A stretch of 64,000 nucleotides of DNA from Labilithrix sp. (GTDB lineage: Bacteria > Myxococcota_A > Polyangia > Polyangiales > Polyangiaceae). This document shows, piece by piece, positions 26,485-34,878 of the stretch. The notes under the pieces are model-generated. The model worked only from the letters and a program-made list of their open reading frames with translations. It did no database searches and had not been told where the DNA came from. Position numbers and translations under genes: made by a program. Within the stretch, counting starts at the first letter, position 1. The number at the start of each line of letters is the position of its first letter. Location: contig JAHBWE010000008.1 in assembly GCA_019637155.1 (NCBI GenBank), forward strand, positions 1 to 64,000, given 5' to 3'.

Positions 26485-26517
26485 GTCCGTTATTGCGGAC
26501 GTCTCCGTTATAACGGA
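26485..26517. promoter_or_regulatory. Two palindromic operator-like sites upstream of metK
   Basis: GTCCGTTATTGCGGAC (26485-26500) and TCCGTTATAACGGA (26504-26517, perfect palindrome) share the form TCCGTTATNNCGGA and are centred 18 bp apart, 75-107 bp before the metK ATG. They are far more A/T-rich than the surroundings. Probably the site of a methionine/SAM-cycle repressor; the protein is not identified. Confidence 0.6.
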
Positions 26518-26530
26518 TGGGCTCGGACCC

Positions 26531-27442
26531 TCAGTCTCGGAACGGATCGTCCTTGTAAGGGTCGACCTGCGGCTTCGACGGCTCCGGGTTCGGGACCGCC
26601 GAGGCGGAGCTGAGCGGCGGCACCGTCACGCGCGAGCGCGTCGCGAGCTCGACCTCGGCGCCGGGCAGCGCGGCGATGGCGCAGGTGACGGCGGGCTCGA
26701 ACGTCATCGGCTCGGTCGGGCCGCCGACGCGATCGTAGAAGCGCGCGGTGACGAGGCCCATCCGCTCGTCTCCGAGCTCCTGCCAGACGCGCCGCCACGT
26801 GCGGCCCTCGCGGATCGCGGCGATGAACGCCTCCGCGCTCGGGAACGTCAGCGTGTGGCGGAGCACGGTGTGGCGCACGAGGGAGAGGCCGCCGTCCTCG
26901 AACATCCGCGCCATCGACTCGCGATCGGAGTCGATGCGCGCCGGGGTCGCGACGGCGTCGGGCTCGAGCTCCCGCAGCGACTGCGCGAGCAGCTCGAACG
27001 GGTCCTCCTGATCGGGCGGCCCGAAGATGAGGACGCCCACCTTGCCGGTCGGGACCAGCGCCGAGGCCCACGCCTTCATGAGCGAGACGCGGTCCTTGAC
27101 GCTCCAGAGGCCGAACGCGCAGACGATCGCGTGCCAGCCGCCGGCGCCGACGTCGTCCGGCTCGGCGCGCTCGCAGGTGACGCCCGCGAAGCCGGCCTTC
27201 GACACCTGCTCCTGGCACATGCCGACGAGATCCTCGCTCGGATCGGTCGCGCGGACGACGCCCTTGTCACCGACCGCGCGCGCGAGGGCGAGCACCTCCG
27301 CGCCGAGGCCCGCGCTGACGACGAGGACGCGCTGCCCCTGCATGAGCGTGAGCTCCTGCACGAGATCGAGGTGGTAAGGCACGAAGCGCGGGACCCACTC
27401 GTCGAGGTACTTCGTCGCCGCGCGATCCCAGGGCGTGCCCAT
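26531..27442 (-). CDS. SAM-dependent methyltransferase (class I)
   Basis: Rossmann-fold methyltransferase, 303 residues. Motif I VLVVSAGLGAEVLALA is near 40-55, an acidic residue follows in RATDPSEDLV near 65, and an AIVCAFGLWS strand lies near 104. It resembles UbiE/COQ5-like methyltransferases, but the acceptor is unknown. The C-terminal 30 residues are a disordered Pro/Ser stretch. The ATG at 27442 was chosen because a TATCCT box sits 8 nt upstream and an in-frame extension to 27547 overlaps the divergent gcvT promoter. It lies upstream of metK on the same strand with a 120-bp gap, so it is probably a separate transcript. Confidence 0.8.
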   Translation of the reverse strand: MGTPWDRAATKYLDEWVPRFVPYHLDLVQELTLMQGQRVLVVSAGLGAEVLALARAVGDKGVVRATDPSEDLVGMCQEQVSKAGFAGVTCERAEPDDVGAGGWHAIVCAFGLWSVKDRVSLMKAWASALVPTGKVGVLIFGPPDQEDPFELLAQSLRELEPDAVATPARIDSDRESMARMFEDGGLSLVRHTVLRHTLTFPSAEAFIAAIREGRTWRRVWQELGDERMGLVTARFYDRVGGPTEPMTFEPAVTCAIAALPGAEVELATRSRVTVPPLSSASAVPNPEPSKPQVDPYKDDPFRD

Positions 27443-27450
27443 CGACGCGG

Positions 27451-27456
27451 AGGATA
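27451..27456 (-). promoter_or_regulatory. -10-like box (TATCCT) for methyltransferase
   Basis: Located 8 nt before the ATG at 27442. It is back-to-back with the gcvT box 76 bp away. Confidence 0.45.
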
Positions 27457-27531
27457 AGCGATCGGCTCCCTCTGTCGAGAGCGGCAAGAAGCGCCGCTTG
27501 GCGCGCTCTTCCGATGTCGGCGCATCCCGAG

Positions 27532-27537
27532 TACCTT
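27532..27537 (+). promoter_or_regulatory. -10-like box (TACCTT) for gcvT
   Basis: TACCTT ends 8 nt before the ATG at 27546. With transcription starting at or beside the ATG there is no room for a glycine riboswitch. Confidence 0.5.
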
Positions 27538-27545
27538 GGCTCCGC

Positions 27546-28640
27546 ATGACGGAAGCTACACGCCGGACCTCGCTCTACGATCGCCACGTCGCGGCCAAGG
27601 CCCGGATGGTGCCGTTCGCCGGCTTCGAGATGCCGATCCAGTACACCGGCATCGTCGACGAGCATCAGGCGGTGCGCACCGGCGCCGGCATCTTCGACGT
27701 GTCGCACATGGGCGAGCTCTCGATGTCGGGCGAGCACGCCGCCGCGGTCGTCGACTACCTCGTCACGAACGACGCGTCGAAGCTCGTCGACGGGCAGGCG
27801 ATGTACACCTGCGCCTGCAACGAGAAGGGCACGATCCTCGACGACCTCATCGTCTACCGCGCGGCGAAGGACCAGTGGCTCATCGTCTGCAACGCGTCGA
27901 ACCACGAGAAGATGGCGGCGCACTTCGCGAAGGCGGCCGTGGACCACTGCGAGTTCAAGGACCAGACCGACGCGACCGCGCTCCTCGCGCTGCAGGGACC
28001 GAAGGCCTTCGATCTGCTCGACGCGCTCGGCGGAGACGCGGCGAAGCTTCGCGAGCTCAAGAGCTTCCACTTCCGCGACGCCGAGATCGCGGGCGTCCAC
28101 TGCACCGCCGCGCGCACGGGCTACACCGGCGAGGACGGCGTCGAGATCTTCTGCCCGTGGGACGACGCGCCGAAGGTCTGGGACGCGCTCGTCGGCAAGG
28201 GCGCGAAGCCGATCGGGCTCGGCGCGCGCGACACGCTGCGGCTCGAGGCGCGCCTCTCGCTCTACGGCAACGACATCGACGAGACGACGAACCCGATCGA
28301 GGCCGGCCTCGGCTGGGTGACGAAGCTCGACAAGGCGATGTTCGTCGGCAAGGAGGCGCTCGCCGCGATCAAGGCCGCGCCGCTCCCGCGGAAGCTCGTC
28401 GGCTTCGAGGTCACCGGCCGCGGCATCGCACGCGGCGGCTACCCGCTGAAGGACACGAGCGGCAAGGTCGTCGGCGCGTGCACGAGCGGGAGCCCCGCCC
28501 CCACCGTCGGCAAGAACATCGGGCTCGGGTACCTGCCGGCCGAGCTCACCGCGATCGGCACCAAGCTCCTCGTCGACTGCCGCGGCAAGGACGTCGAGGC
28601 CGTCGTCGTGAAGACTCCGTTCTACAAGCGCGCCCAATAA
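27546..28640 (+). CDS. gcvT: Aminomethyltransferase (glycine cleavage T protein)
   Basis: T protein of the glycine cleavage system, 364 residues. It transfers the methylene unit from the aminomethyl-lipoyl H protein to tetrahydrofolate and releases ammonia. Family landmarks are RTSLYDRHV near 6-14, MVPFAGFEMPIQY near 21, GIFDVSHMGE near 51 (folate-site Asp), NASNHEKMAAHF near 118, TGYTGEDGVEIF near 192 and LRLEARLSLYGNDI near 232. Length is normal. gcvH follows 16 bp downstream; gcvP is not in the window after gcvH, so the P protein is encoded elsewhere. Confidence 0.95.
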   Translation: MTEATRRTSLYDRHVAAKARMVPFAGFEMPIQYTGIVDEHQAVRTGAGIFDVSHMGELSMSGEHAAAVVDYLVTNDASKLVDGQAMYTCACNEKGTILDDLIVYRAAKDQWLIVCNASNHEKMAAHFAKAAVDHCEFKDQTDATALLALQGPKAFDLLDALGGDAAKLRELKSFHFRDAEIAGVHCTAARTGYTGEDGVEIFCPWDDAPKVWDALVGKGAKPIGLGARDTLRLEARLSLYGNDIDETTNPIEAGLGWVTKLDKAMFVGKEALAAIKAAPLPRKLVGFEVTGRGIARGGYPLKDTSGKVVGACTSGSPAPTVGKNIGLGYLPAELTAIGTKLLVDCRGKDVEAVVVKTPFYKRAQ

Positions 28641-28656
28641 GGAGAAGACAAGCGAG

Positions 28657-29040
28657 ATGGATTTCCCCGCAGATCTCAAATACACCAAAGATCACGAGTG
28701 GGCGAAGGTCGACGGAAAACGCGTCAAGGTGGGGATCACCGCCTTCGCGGTCGAGCAGCTCGGTGACATCACCCTCGTGACGATCGACGCGAAGGTCGGC
28801 GACCAGCTCGTCGCGGGGAAGACCTTCGGCACGATCGAGAGCGTGAAGACCCTCTCCGATCTCTACGCGCCGATCAGCGGCAAGGTCGTCGAGGTCAACG
28901 GCGCCCTCGACGCGTCCCCGGAGTCGGTGAACGCCGACCCCTACGCCGCGTGGATGATCGTGATCGAGACCGACACCCCCATCGACGGCCTGATGGACCA
29001 GTCCGCCTACCAAACCCACGTAAAAGACTCCGCCCATTGA
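28657..29040 (+). CDS. gcvH: Glycine cleavage system H protein
   Basis: Lipoyl carrier protein, 127 residues, shuttling the aminomethyl group between the P, T and L proteins. The lipoylated Lys is Lys64 in ESVKTLSDLY, with the usual hammerhead fold around KYTKDHEW (8-15) and GDITLVTI. The ATG is preceded by AAGGAGAAG, a clear ribosome binding site typical of a second operon gene here. Immediately after the stop comes the inverted hairpin repeat at 29060-29226. Confidence 0.96.
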   Translation: MDFPADLKYTKDHEWAKVDGKRVKVGITAFAVEQLGDITLVTIDAKVGDQLVAGKTFGTIESVKTLSDLYAPISGKVVEVNGALDASPESVNADPYAAWMIVIETDTPIDGLMDQSAYQTHVKDSAH

Positions 29041-29059
29041 CCCGACAGAACCGCAAAGC

Positions 29060-29226
29060 CCCTCCCGGGGGCGGCGGGGGCGGCGGGGGCGGCGGAGCGC
29101 GCCCCGCACGCGGCTCGAGAGGACAGCGCGGGCAGCGCCCTCTCGCGGGGGTCCGGGGGCGGCGGAGCGCGCCCCGCGCGCGCAGCGACCCCCGGCGGGA
29201 GAGCTCGAGAGGGCAGAGCCCTCTCG
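29060..29226 (-). repeat. Inverted copy of the nested-hairpin intergenic repeat
   Basis: Reads on the minus strand as CGAGAGGGCTCTGCCCTCTCG, then GAGCTCTCCCGCCGGGGG, ending in a CCCCCGGACCCCC and CGAGAGGG block. It matches the units at 17092-17256 in order and in arm sequences. The GCGGAGCGCGCCCCGC loop part occurs twice (about 29091 and 29161). It fills the gap between gcvH and the kinase-macro gene. Confidence 0.75.
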
Positions 29227-29233
29227 AACCTGC

Positions 29234-30715
29234 ATGAAGAACCTCGTCGTTCCCGGGTACGAGGTCTGGGGGCACCTCGGCGAAGGGGGGATGAGCGAGG
29301 TGTGGCTCGCGAAGCACGTCGCGCTCGCGGCGCCGGTCGTCGTGAAGACGCTCCGCCGCGAGCTGCGCGCGACGACGCCCGACGCGGCGGACCGCATCCT
29401 CTCCGAGGCGCGGCTGATGGCGCGCGTCTCGAGCCCCCGCATCGTGCGCGCGCTCGACGCCGGGCACGTCATCGACGAAGGGCAGCCCACGCCGTACCTC
29501 GTCCAGGAGTACGTCGACGGCCTCGACTTCGCCGAGCTCGACCGCCGCCGCCGCGTCGCGCTCGGCGTCGGCCTGCCGCTCTGGACGGTCTGCCGCGTGA
29601 TGTGTGAAGTATGCATGGGTCTTCGCGCCGCGCACCAGGCGGGCGTCATCCATCGCGATCTCAAGCCGTCGAACGTGTTCGGCGATCCCGAGATCGGCAT
29701 CCGCCTCGGCGACTTCGGCATCGCCGTCGCGCGGAGCGACACGAGCGTCCCCGAGGGCGCGGTCGGCGCGGGCACGCCCGCCTTCATGGCGCCGGAGCAG
29801 CTGCGGCGCGGCGAGATCGGCCGCTTCACCGACGTGTGGGGCGCGGGCGCGACGGCGTGCGATCTCCGCTACGGCCGCGGGCCGTTCGCGAACGTCGAGG
29901 AGCTCCTCGATCCCGACACGCCGCCGCGGCTCCCGCAGCCGGCGTCGCCCGCGGAGGCGTACTTCCAGGACGTGATCCGGCGTATGGTCGCGAAGGACCT
30001 CGCCGTGCGCCCGCGGGACATCCTCGCGCCGCTCGCGCACTTCACGATGCTCTCGAACGCGATCGAGCCGCCGCCCCCCGTCGCGACGCGCACGCTCGCG
30101 CACGAGCTCGGCGTCGGCCGCGTGCAGCTCCGCTTCGTCGTCGGCGACATCGCCGACGCGTCGGTGGCCGCGATCGTGTCGAGCGCGAACTTCAAGATGC
30201 GGATGGAGCTCGGCGTCGCGGGCGCGCTCAAGGCGCGGGGCGGCGCCGAGATCGAAGAGGAGGCGATGCGGAACGGCGAGCAGGCGCTCGGCTCCTGCGT
30301 GCGCACCGGCGCGGGCGCGCTCGAGGCGCGTCACGTGTTCCACGCCGTGAGCGCGTGGAGCGAGGTCTCTTGCGTCGGCCGCGCGTTCGCGCGCGCGCTC
30401 CTGCTCGCGGACGAGCAGGGCTGCGCCACGCTCGCGGCGCCGGCGCTCGGGACCGGCGTCGGCCGCGTGAGCATCGAGATGTGCGCGAGCGCGATGATGA
30501 ACACGCTCCGCCGCCACGTGATGCTCGGCGGCACGCGGCTCCGCGAGCTCACGATCTGGCTCGACTCGGAGGCGAAGCGCGCCGTCTATCAGGACGTCGC
30601 GGAGGAGGTGCTCGGCATCTACCACCGCCACACCGGCCCGGCCGACATCGGCCTCACCGACGACAGCGCCGCCCGCGGCGACGCCGCGACGTGCGTCGAC
30701 CCGGACAGCCACTGA
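29234..30715 (+). CDS. Ser/Thr protein kinase fused to a macro (ADP-ribose-binding) domain
   Basis: Two-domain cytosolic protein of 493 residues. The kinase occupies 8-280: Gly loop GEGGMS, Lys38, HRDLKPSN (Asp142), DFG 160-162, TPAFMAPEQ near 181. The C-terminal 297-450 is a macro domain: strand LRFVVGDIAD, the SSAN motif (316-319) for the adenine/ribose side, the GVAGALKARGG phosphate loop (327-337) and the ALGTGVGR loop (404-411). Macro domains bind or hydrolyse ADP-ribose, its derivatives or related nucleotides, so kinase output may respond to NAD-derived ligands or ADP-ribosylated targets (inference). No membrane helix is present. It follows the hairpin repeat after gcvH, with no close partner gene. 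Confidence 0.88.
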   Translation: MKNLVVPGYEVWGHLGEGGMSEVWLAKHVALAAPVVVKTLRRELRATTPDAADRILSEARLMARVSSPRIVRALDAGHVIDEGQPTPYLVQEYVDGLDFAELDRRRRVALGVGLPLWTVCRVMCEVCMGLRAAHQAGVIHRDLKPSNVFGDPEIGIRLGDFGIAVARSDTSVPEGAVGAGTPAFMAPEQLRRGEIGRFTDVWGAGATACDLRYGRGPFANVEELLDPDTPPRLPQPASPAEAYFQDVIRRMVAKDLAVRPRDILAPLAHFTMLSNAIEPPPPVATRTLAHELGVGRVQLRFVVGDIADASVAAIVSSANFKMRMELGVAGALKARGGAEIEEEAMRNGEQALGSCVRTGAGALEARHVFHAVSAWSEVSCVGRAFARALLLADEQGCATLAAPALGTGVGRVSIEMCASAMMNTLRRHVMLGGTRLRELTIWLDSEAKRAVYQDVAEEVLGIYHRHTGPADIGLTDDSAARGDAATCVDPDSH

Positions 30716-30726
30716 CGCCGCCGCGG

Positions 30727-33129
30727 CTACGCGACGATCGCGACCCACTCCCCGTTTCGGCGCGCGTGGACGCCGCGCTCGGTCGTGTCGATCTGGAACA
30801 GGTGGACCCACTCGTTGTCGACGAGGTTCCGGACCGTGGCGTGCTTCTCCAGCACCCGGTCGATCGCGGGGCGCGGGGCCTCGATGAAGACGCTGAGCCG
30901 CAGCGGCGCGTGCATCCAGCGCTCCCCGTCGTGGAGCGACTGGATCGAGAGGCCGATGCGGAGGTCGCCGCCGTTCCCCTCGTACACCCCGAGGTGCCCG
31001 CCCACGACGTTGTGGAGGACCTTGTTCCCGCTGCCGTAGCGGCGGTTGTCCACCATCGACGCGTAGTACTGGAAGTTGATCCAGTGCGAGACGACCAGCG
31101 GCGCCGTCATGATCAGCTCGAGGATCGCGCCGTCCTGGTCCTCGTCGAAGCGGTAGTCGTGCAAGAACGCGCGCCCGCTCAGGTCGAGGTGCCGCGTCCG
31201 CTCGCGCGGCGCCACGATCAGCGTCGCGTTCCCGGCGAGGCCCCACTCCGGCCGCACCTCCGCCCAGTTCTTCGCGCGCTCCAGCACCGCCGCGTGCACC
31301 TCGGCGTCCGAGCGCCCCCCGAGCCCCAGCTTCGGCGCGCGCTCCCGCCGCGCCGCGACGCTCGCCCGCTCGAGCACGCCGCGCAGCTCCCCCATCGAGG
31401 CCGCCTCCTCGAACAACACCACGTCGTCCGTCGTCGTGTTGTGGAGGCCCGCCACGAACCGCGTCGTCGCCGGGATCTCGATCCCCCGCCCTGCCAGCCC
31501 CGCCCGGACCTCCGCGTCGTTCAGCAGCGCCGCCGCCGCGCGCGCGTTCACCTCGCCTGTCTGCCCGCAGCACGCGCCGCAGTCGAGCCCCGCGGCGTGC
31601 GGGTTGTTCCGCGTCCCCGCCCCGTGCCCCACGAGGAGCACCGTCCGCGCGAACCCGCGCGTCAGGCTCATCGCGCGCAGCATCCCCTCCGCGAGCTCGC
31701 ACCGCTCCGGGAGCGAGATCGGCGCGCCGTCCACCCGGCTCGTGATCCGCGGCGCGCGCGCGACGTGCTCCTTCGGGTCGAGGCCCACGCTCTCATGATA
31801 AGCCGACGGCCGCGCGCCTCTTCCGAACGACTCACGGAGGATGTCGGCGCCGAACAAGAGGCCAATCGCGTCCACGAACGCAAAGCTCGACAGCGAATTG
31901 GAGCGGAATGCCTTCCACGCCTGCGCCGCGTAGAGGCGCGATTTCCGCTTTTCTTCGAGCCCCGCCGGCGCGCCGACGTCCGTAACACGGTATTTCGGCG
32001 CGAGGAGACCCGGCAATTGCGGCCGCGCGCCGTCGGCCGCGAGCGGCGAATACTCCACCGGCAATCCGAAGAAGCCGGCACACGCGAGCGTCTCGATGTC
32101 CTTGCTCTCTGCCTCGAGCGCGCGACGGTAAGGCTCCGACCGCACGTCGAGGCAGAAGACCGCCTGCAAATCGGGATTCGCGGACCGCGCCGCGGCGAAC
32201 CCCCGCGGCAGGTTCTCCGTTATCCGCGACGTCCACGCGATCTCCGCCGCGCGCTGGAGGAGCCAGTCTTCGGTGCGCGACATCTGCGCCGCGTTGTCGA
32301 TGACCGGCCAGCTCGCGAGGGCGTGACGCCAGTCGGCCCGGAGCTCCTGCCCGCCGGCGCGGAGGAGGATCCACTCCCAGGCGACGCGGATCGCGAGCAG
32401 CTCGACGATGTGATGATCGTCTCGATCGGCGAGGCGCGCGGTCCAGCGGAGATAGGCGCACCACGACGACCAGCCGTTGATGTCGAGGAGGAGGGCGGTG
32501 AGGTAAGCCTCGCGCTGCTCGGCGGGGACCTCGAGCTCCGCCCACGCCGTAGCGAGCATCTCGTCCGCCGTCTTCGGGAGCGCCGCGACCGCGGTGCGGT
32601 ATTCGTCGAGCCCCATGAAGAGGGAAATGCCCCGATCGCGCCGGGCCTGCGCGCGCCACGTCTTGTAGAGGCCGCCCTTGCGATCGGGGTGAATCTGGGC
32701 CTGGCCGTCATCGAAGTAGGAAGCGCAGAAGAGGCCAAGACGCGCGACGATGAAGTCCCGCCACGAGAGCTCGAGCGCGCGGTGGCAGCGCGTGTCCATG
32801 ACGTCGACGACGAGCGGGCGCCGCGGCGGCGGCTTGTCCTCGATCCAGAAGAGCGCCGTCAGCTGCTCCTCGGTGAGGTGGGAGCCGAGCTCGCCGATCG
32901 CGGCGCTGAGGTGCTGCTGGCGGAGGCGGCCTTCGCGCCACTCCTCCGCGAACCACGCCCGCGGCATGATGAGGCGCGCGCCCGAGAGCGCGGCGAGCTC
33001 GCCGGCGACGCGGGGGAACGGCTTGTCGATGTGGCCCCAGAACGGGTTTACCGCGATGAAGCGATCGAGCGGCCACACCGGCGCGATGCGGGCGCACGCG
33101 CGCTCCGCGATCTCCTTCGGCTCCGTCAC
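30727..33129 (-). CDS. dabA: Inorganic carbon transporter subunit DabA (UPF0753/DUF2309)
   Basis: Cytoplasmic carbonic-anhydrase-like subunit of the DAB dissolved-inorganic-carbon accumulation complex, 800 residues, within the family range. Zinc-site residues map to Cys326 and Asp328 (FCLDVRSE), His502 (GHGAGT) and Cys517. The Cys-x-Asp spacing and the 15-residue His-Cys spacing equal those of characterised DabA. Other family segments are FIAVNPFWG (24-32) and the AYYH-type loop GARPSAYHES (438-447). The GTG overlaps the stop of dabB by 4 bp (GTGA), so the two are translationally coupled. It is expected to hydrate CO2 to bicarbonate, driven by cation flow through DabB. Confidence 0.93.
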   Translation of the reverse strand: MTEPKEIAERACARIAPVWPLDRFIAVNPFWGHIDKPFPRVAGELAALSGARLIMPRAWFAEEWREGRLRQQHLSAAIGELGSHLTEEQLTALFWIEDKPPPRRPLVVDVMDTRCHRALELSWRDFIVARLGLFCASYFDDGQAQIHPDRKGGLYKTWRAQARRDRGISLFMGLDEYRTAVAALPKTADEMLATAWAELEVPAEQREAYLTALLLDINGWSSWCAYLRWTARLADRDDHHIVELLAIRVAWEWILLRAGGQELRADWRHALASWPVIDNAAQMSRTEDWLLQRAAEIAWTSRITENLPRGFAAARSANPDLQAVFCLDVRSEPYRRALEAESKDIETLACAGFFGLPVEYSPLAADGARPQLPGLLAPKYRVTDVGAPAGLEEKRKSRLYAAQAWKAFRSNSLSSFAFVDAIGLLFGADILRESFGRGARPSAYHESVGLDPKEHVARAPRITSRVDGAPISLPERCELAEGMLRAMSLTRGFARTVLLVGHGAGTRNNPHAAGLDCGACCGQTGEVNARAAAALLNDAEVRAGLAGRGIEIPATTRFVAGLHNTTTDDVVLFEEAASMGELRGVLERASVAARRERAPKLGLGGRSDAEVHAAVLERAKNWAEVRPEWGLAGNATLIVAPRERTRHLDLSGRAFLHDYRFDEDQDGAILELIMTAPLVVSHWINFQYYASMVDNRRYGSGNKVLHNVVGGHLGVYEGNGGDLRIGLSIQSLHDGERWMHAPLRLSVFIEAPRPAIDRVLEKHATVRNLVDNEWVHLFQIDTTERGVHARRNGEWVAIVA

Positions 33130-34748
33130 CACTGCCGCGACTCCAGCGGCGCGCGCGGGCGGATCGAGGAGGGGCTCGGGGCGGTGGTGCGCTCGACGCG
33201 CGGCGGCCAGAGGCGGAACGTCACGCGCGTGAACCAATCGTCGATGTAGAGGCCGCTGAGGAGGTGGGGATGGAGGAAGCGCGCGAGCCCGCCGCTCGGG
33301 CTCGTTTGAACGACGACCTGCACGACGAAGAGGACCCCGAGGCCGGCGACGACGACGGTCCACTGGAACGGCGAGGCCGCCCCCGCCTCGAGGGGAGGCA
33401 CGATCTCCTCGAAGAGCACGTGACCCGCGAAATACGCGGCCGCCGCGCCGGCGGTGAAGAGCGCGGTGAGACCGAAGGCGCGCCACCCCGCCGCGAGGGC
33501 GCGGCCGACCATCGGGACGAAGCTCAGCCCGAGCACCAGCGCGAGCGAGGTGAGCGACGGCGACGCGTGCCCGCCGGCCAGCTTGAAGAGGGCATAGAAC
33601 GGAGCGGCGGCGACGGAGAGGACGAGGACGGCCGCGGCGACGACGCCGAGCGACGGCTTCTTCGGCTGCACGAGCGACGCGCCGCGCCAGGTCGACACGA
33701 CCGACCCGGCGGTGAGGAAGGCGTGCGCCTTGTAGAAGGAGTGCGCGAGGAGGTGGAGGAGCGCGAGGTGCCACACGCCGAGGCCGCACTGCATCAGCAT
33801 GAAGCCCATCTGCGCGATCGTGGACCAGGCGAGCACGACCTTGATGCTCAGGCGCGTCGTCATCACGAGCGAGCCGATGATCGCGGTGGCGAGGCCGAAG
33901 CCGACGAGCATGCCCTGCGCGATGGAGGCGTGGGCCATGAGCGGGCTCAGGCGGATCATCACGAAGCCGCCGATGTTCACGACGCCGGCGTGGAGGAGCG
34001 CGGAGACGGGCGTGGGGGCCTCCATCACGGTCGTGACCCAGCCGTGGAACGGGACCTGCGCCGTCTTGAGGAGGACGCCGACGACGAGGAGGACGGTCGC
34101 GACGTGGAGCGGCGAGGTGAACGCGGACGCCTCCGCCGCGTACGCGTTGACGACGTCGATGCGGAGCGAGCCGACCTCGGCGGAGAGGAACGCGAGCGAG
34201 CCGACGAAGAAGAGGTCCGCGAGCCGGCTGAGGAGGAACGTCTTGTGCGCGACGATGACCGCCTGGCGCCGCGTCCGATAGAACATCAGGAGCTGGTGCA
34301 AGAAGACGCCGGCCGCGAACCAGCCGCCGATGAGGAACACGAGGTGGTTCGAGACGACGAGCATCGTGACCGACGCGAGCGTCATCAGCAGCGAGCGCAC
34401 GTAGCGGTCGAGGCCGCGCTCGCCGGCGAGGTAGGTCCGCGAGTAGCGCACGACGACGATCGCGAGCGTGCTCACGAGGAGGAGCATCGCGCTCGAGACG
34501 AGGTCGAGCTGCACGAGCGCGTGGAGCGCGGCGCCGAGCTTCGAGGTGGACGGCGCGACGCCGAGCAGCGCGATCGTCGCGCGGAGGAGGACCGCGACGG
34601 CGGAGAGGCCCGCCGTCAACGCGGTGGCGAACGTGGCGGCGCGGAAGGGCGCGCGCTTCGCGGCGAAGGGCGCAGCCAGGACGAGGAGCGTGGGGACGAG
34701 CGTGGCCACGATGAGCGGCGACAGCTCGAGCAGGTCATGGGCGAACAA
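33126..34748 (-). CDS. dabB: DabB: NuoL/MrpA-like proton-transducing membrane subunit
   Basis: Polytopic membrane protein of about 14 helices and 540 residues, in the proton-conducting membrane transporter family (NADH-quinone oxidoreductase subunit 5/MrpA-like). The core contains conserved features of that family: Lys in FLLSRLADLFF, Lys/His-rich LLKTAQVPFHGWV near 226 and the LAHSFYKAHAFLTAGS segment near 341. It is located directly upstream of dabA with a 4-bp overlap, which marks it as the DabB partner rather than a respiratory subunit; no other nuo or mrp genes are near. The frame starts at TTG 34748, since no ATG or GTG fits the conserved N-terminus. Confidence 0.9.
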   Translation of the reverse strand: MFAHDLLELSPLIVATLVPTLLVLAAPFAAKRAPFRAATFATALTAGLSAVAVLLRATIALLGVAPSTSKLGAALHALVQLDLVSSAMLLLVSTLAIVVVRYSRTYLAGERGLDRYVRSLLMTLASVTMLVVSNHLVFLIGGWFAAGVFLHQLLMFYRTRRQAVIVAHKTFLLSRLADLFFVGSLAFLSAEVGSLRIDVVNAYAAEASAFTSPLHVATVLLVVGVLLKTAQVPFHGWVTTVMEAPTPVSALLHAGVVNIGGFVMIRLSPLMAHASIAQGMLVGFGLATAIIGSLVMTTRLSIKVVLAWSTIAQMGFMLMQCGLGVWHLALLHLLAHSFYKAHAFLTAGSVVSTWRGASLVQPKKPSLGVVAAAVLVLSVAAAPFYALFKLAGGHASPSLTSLALVLGLSFVPMVGRALAAGWRAFGLTALFTAGAAAAYFAGHVLFEEIVPPLEAGAASPFQWTVVVAGLGVLFVVQVVVQTSPSGGLARFLHPHLLSGLYIDDWFTRVTFRLWPPRVERTTAPSPSSIRPRAPLESRQW

Positions 34749-34878
34749 GGATTTATGCCCCGACTCTCAGCAGGCCGCTCACCATTCCCCTTCATCTTAG
34801 AGGGGATGCCGGTCGCAACGGAACGGTCTCGCACGACGGTCCGTCGGTTGCAGGTCCGGGAGCGAGAGGTGGGCGGCC

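Noticed and set aside
26411-26530. SAM riboswitch upstream of metK
   Set aside because: Only 120 bp are available, no conserved riboswitch core was recognised, and the visible structure is a pair of DNA palindromes.
27443-27545. Glycine riboswitch before gcvT
   Set aside because: The likely -10 box ends 8 nt before the gcvT ATG, so no leader RNA would exist; no tandem aptamer pattern is visible.
33126-34748. Respiratory complex I subunit NuoL or Mrp antiporter
   Set aside because: No other nuo or mrp genes are near, and the gene overlaps dabA by 4 bp, which fits DabB.
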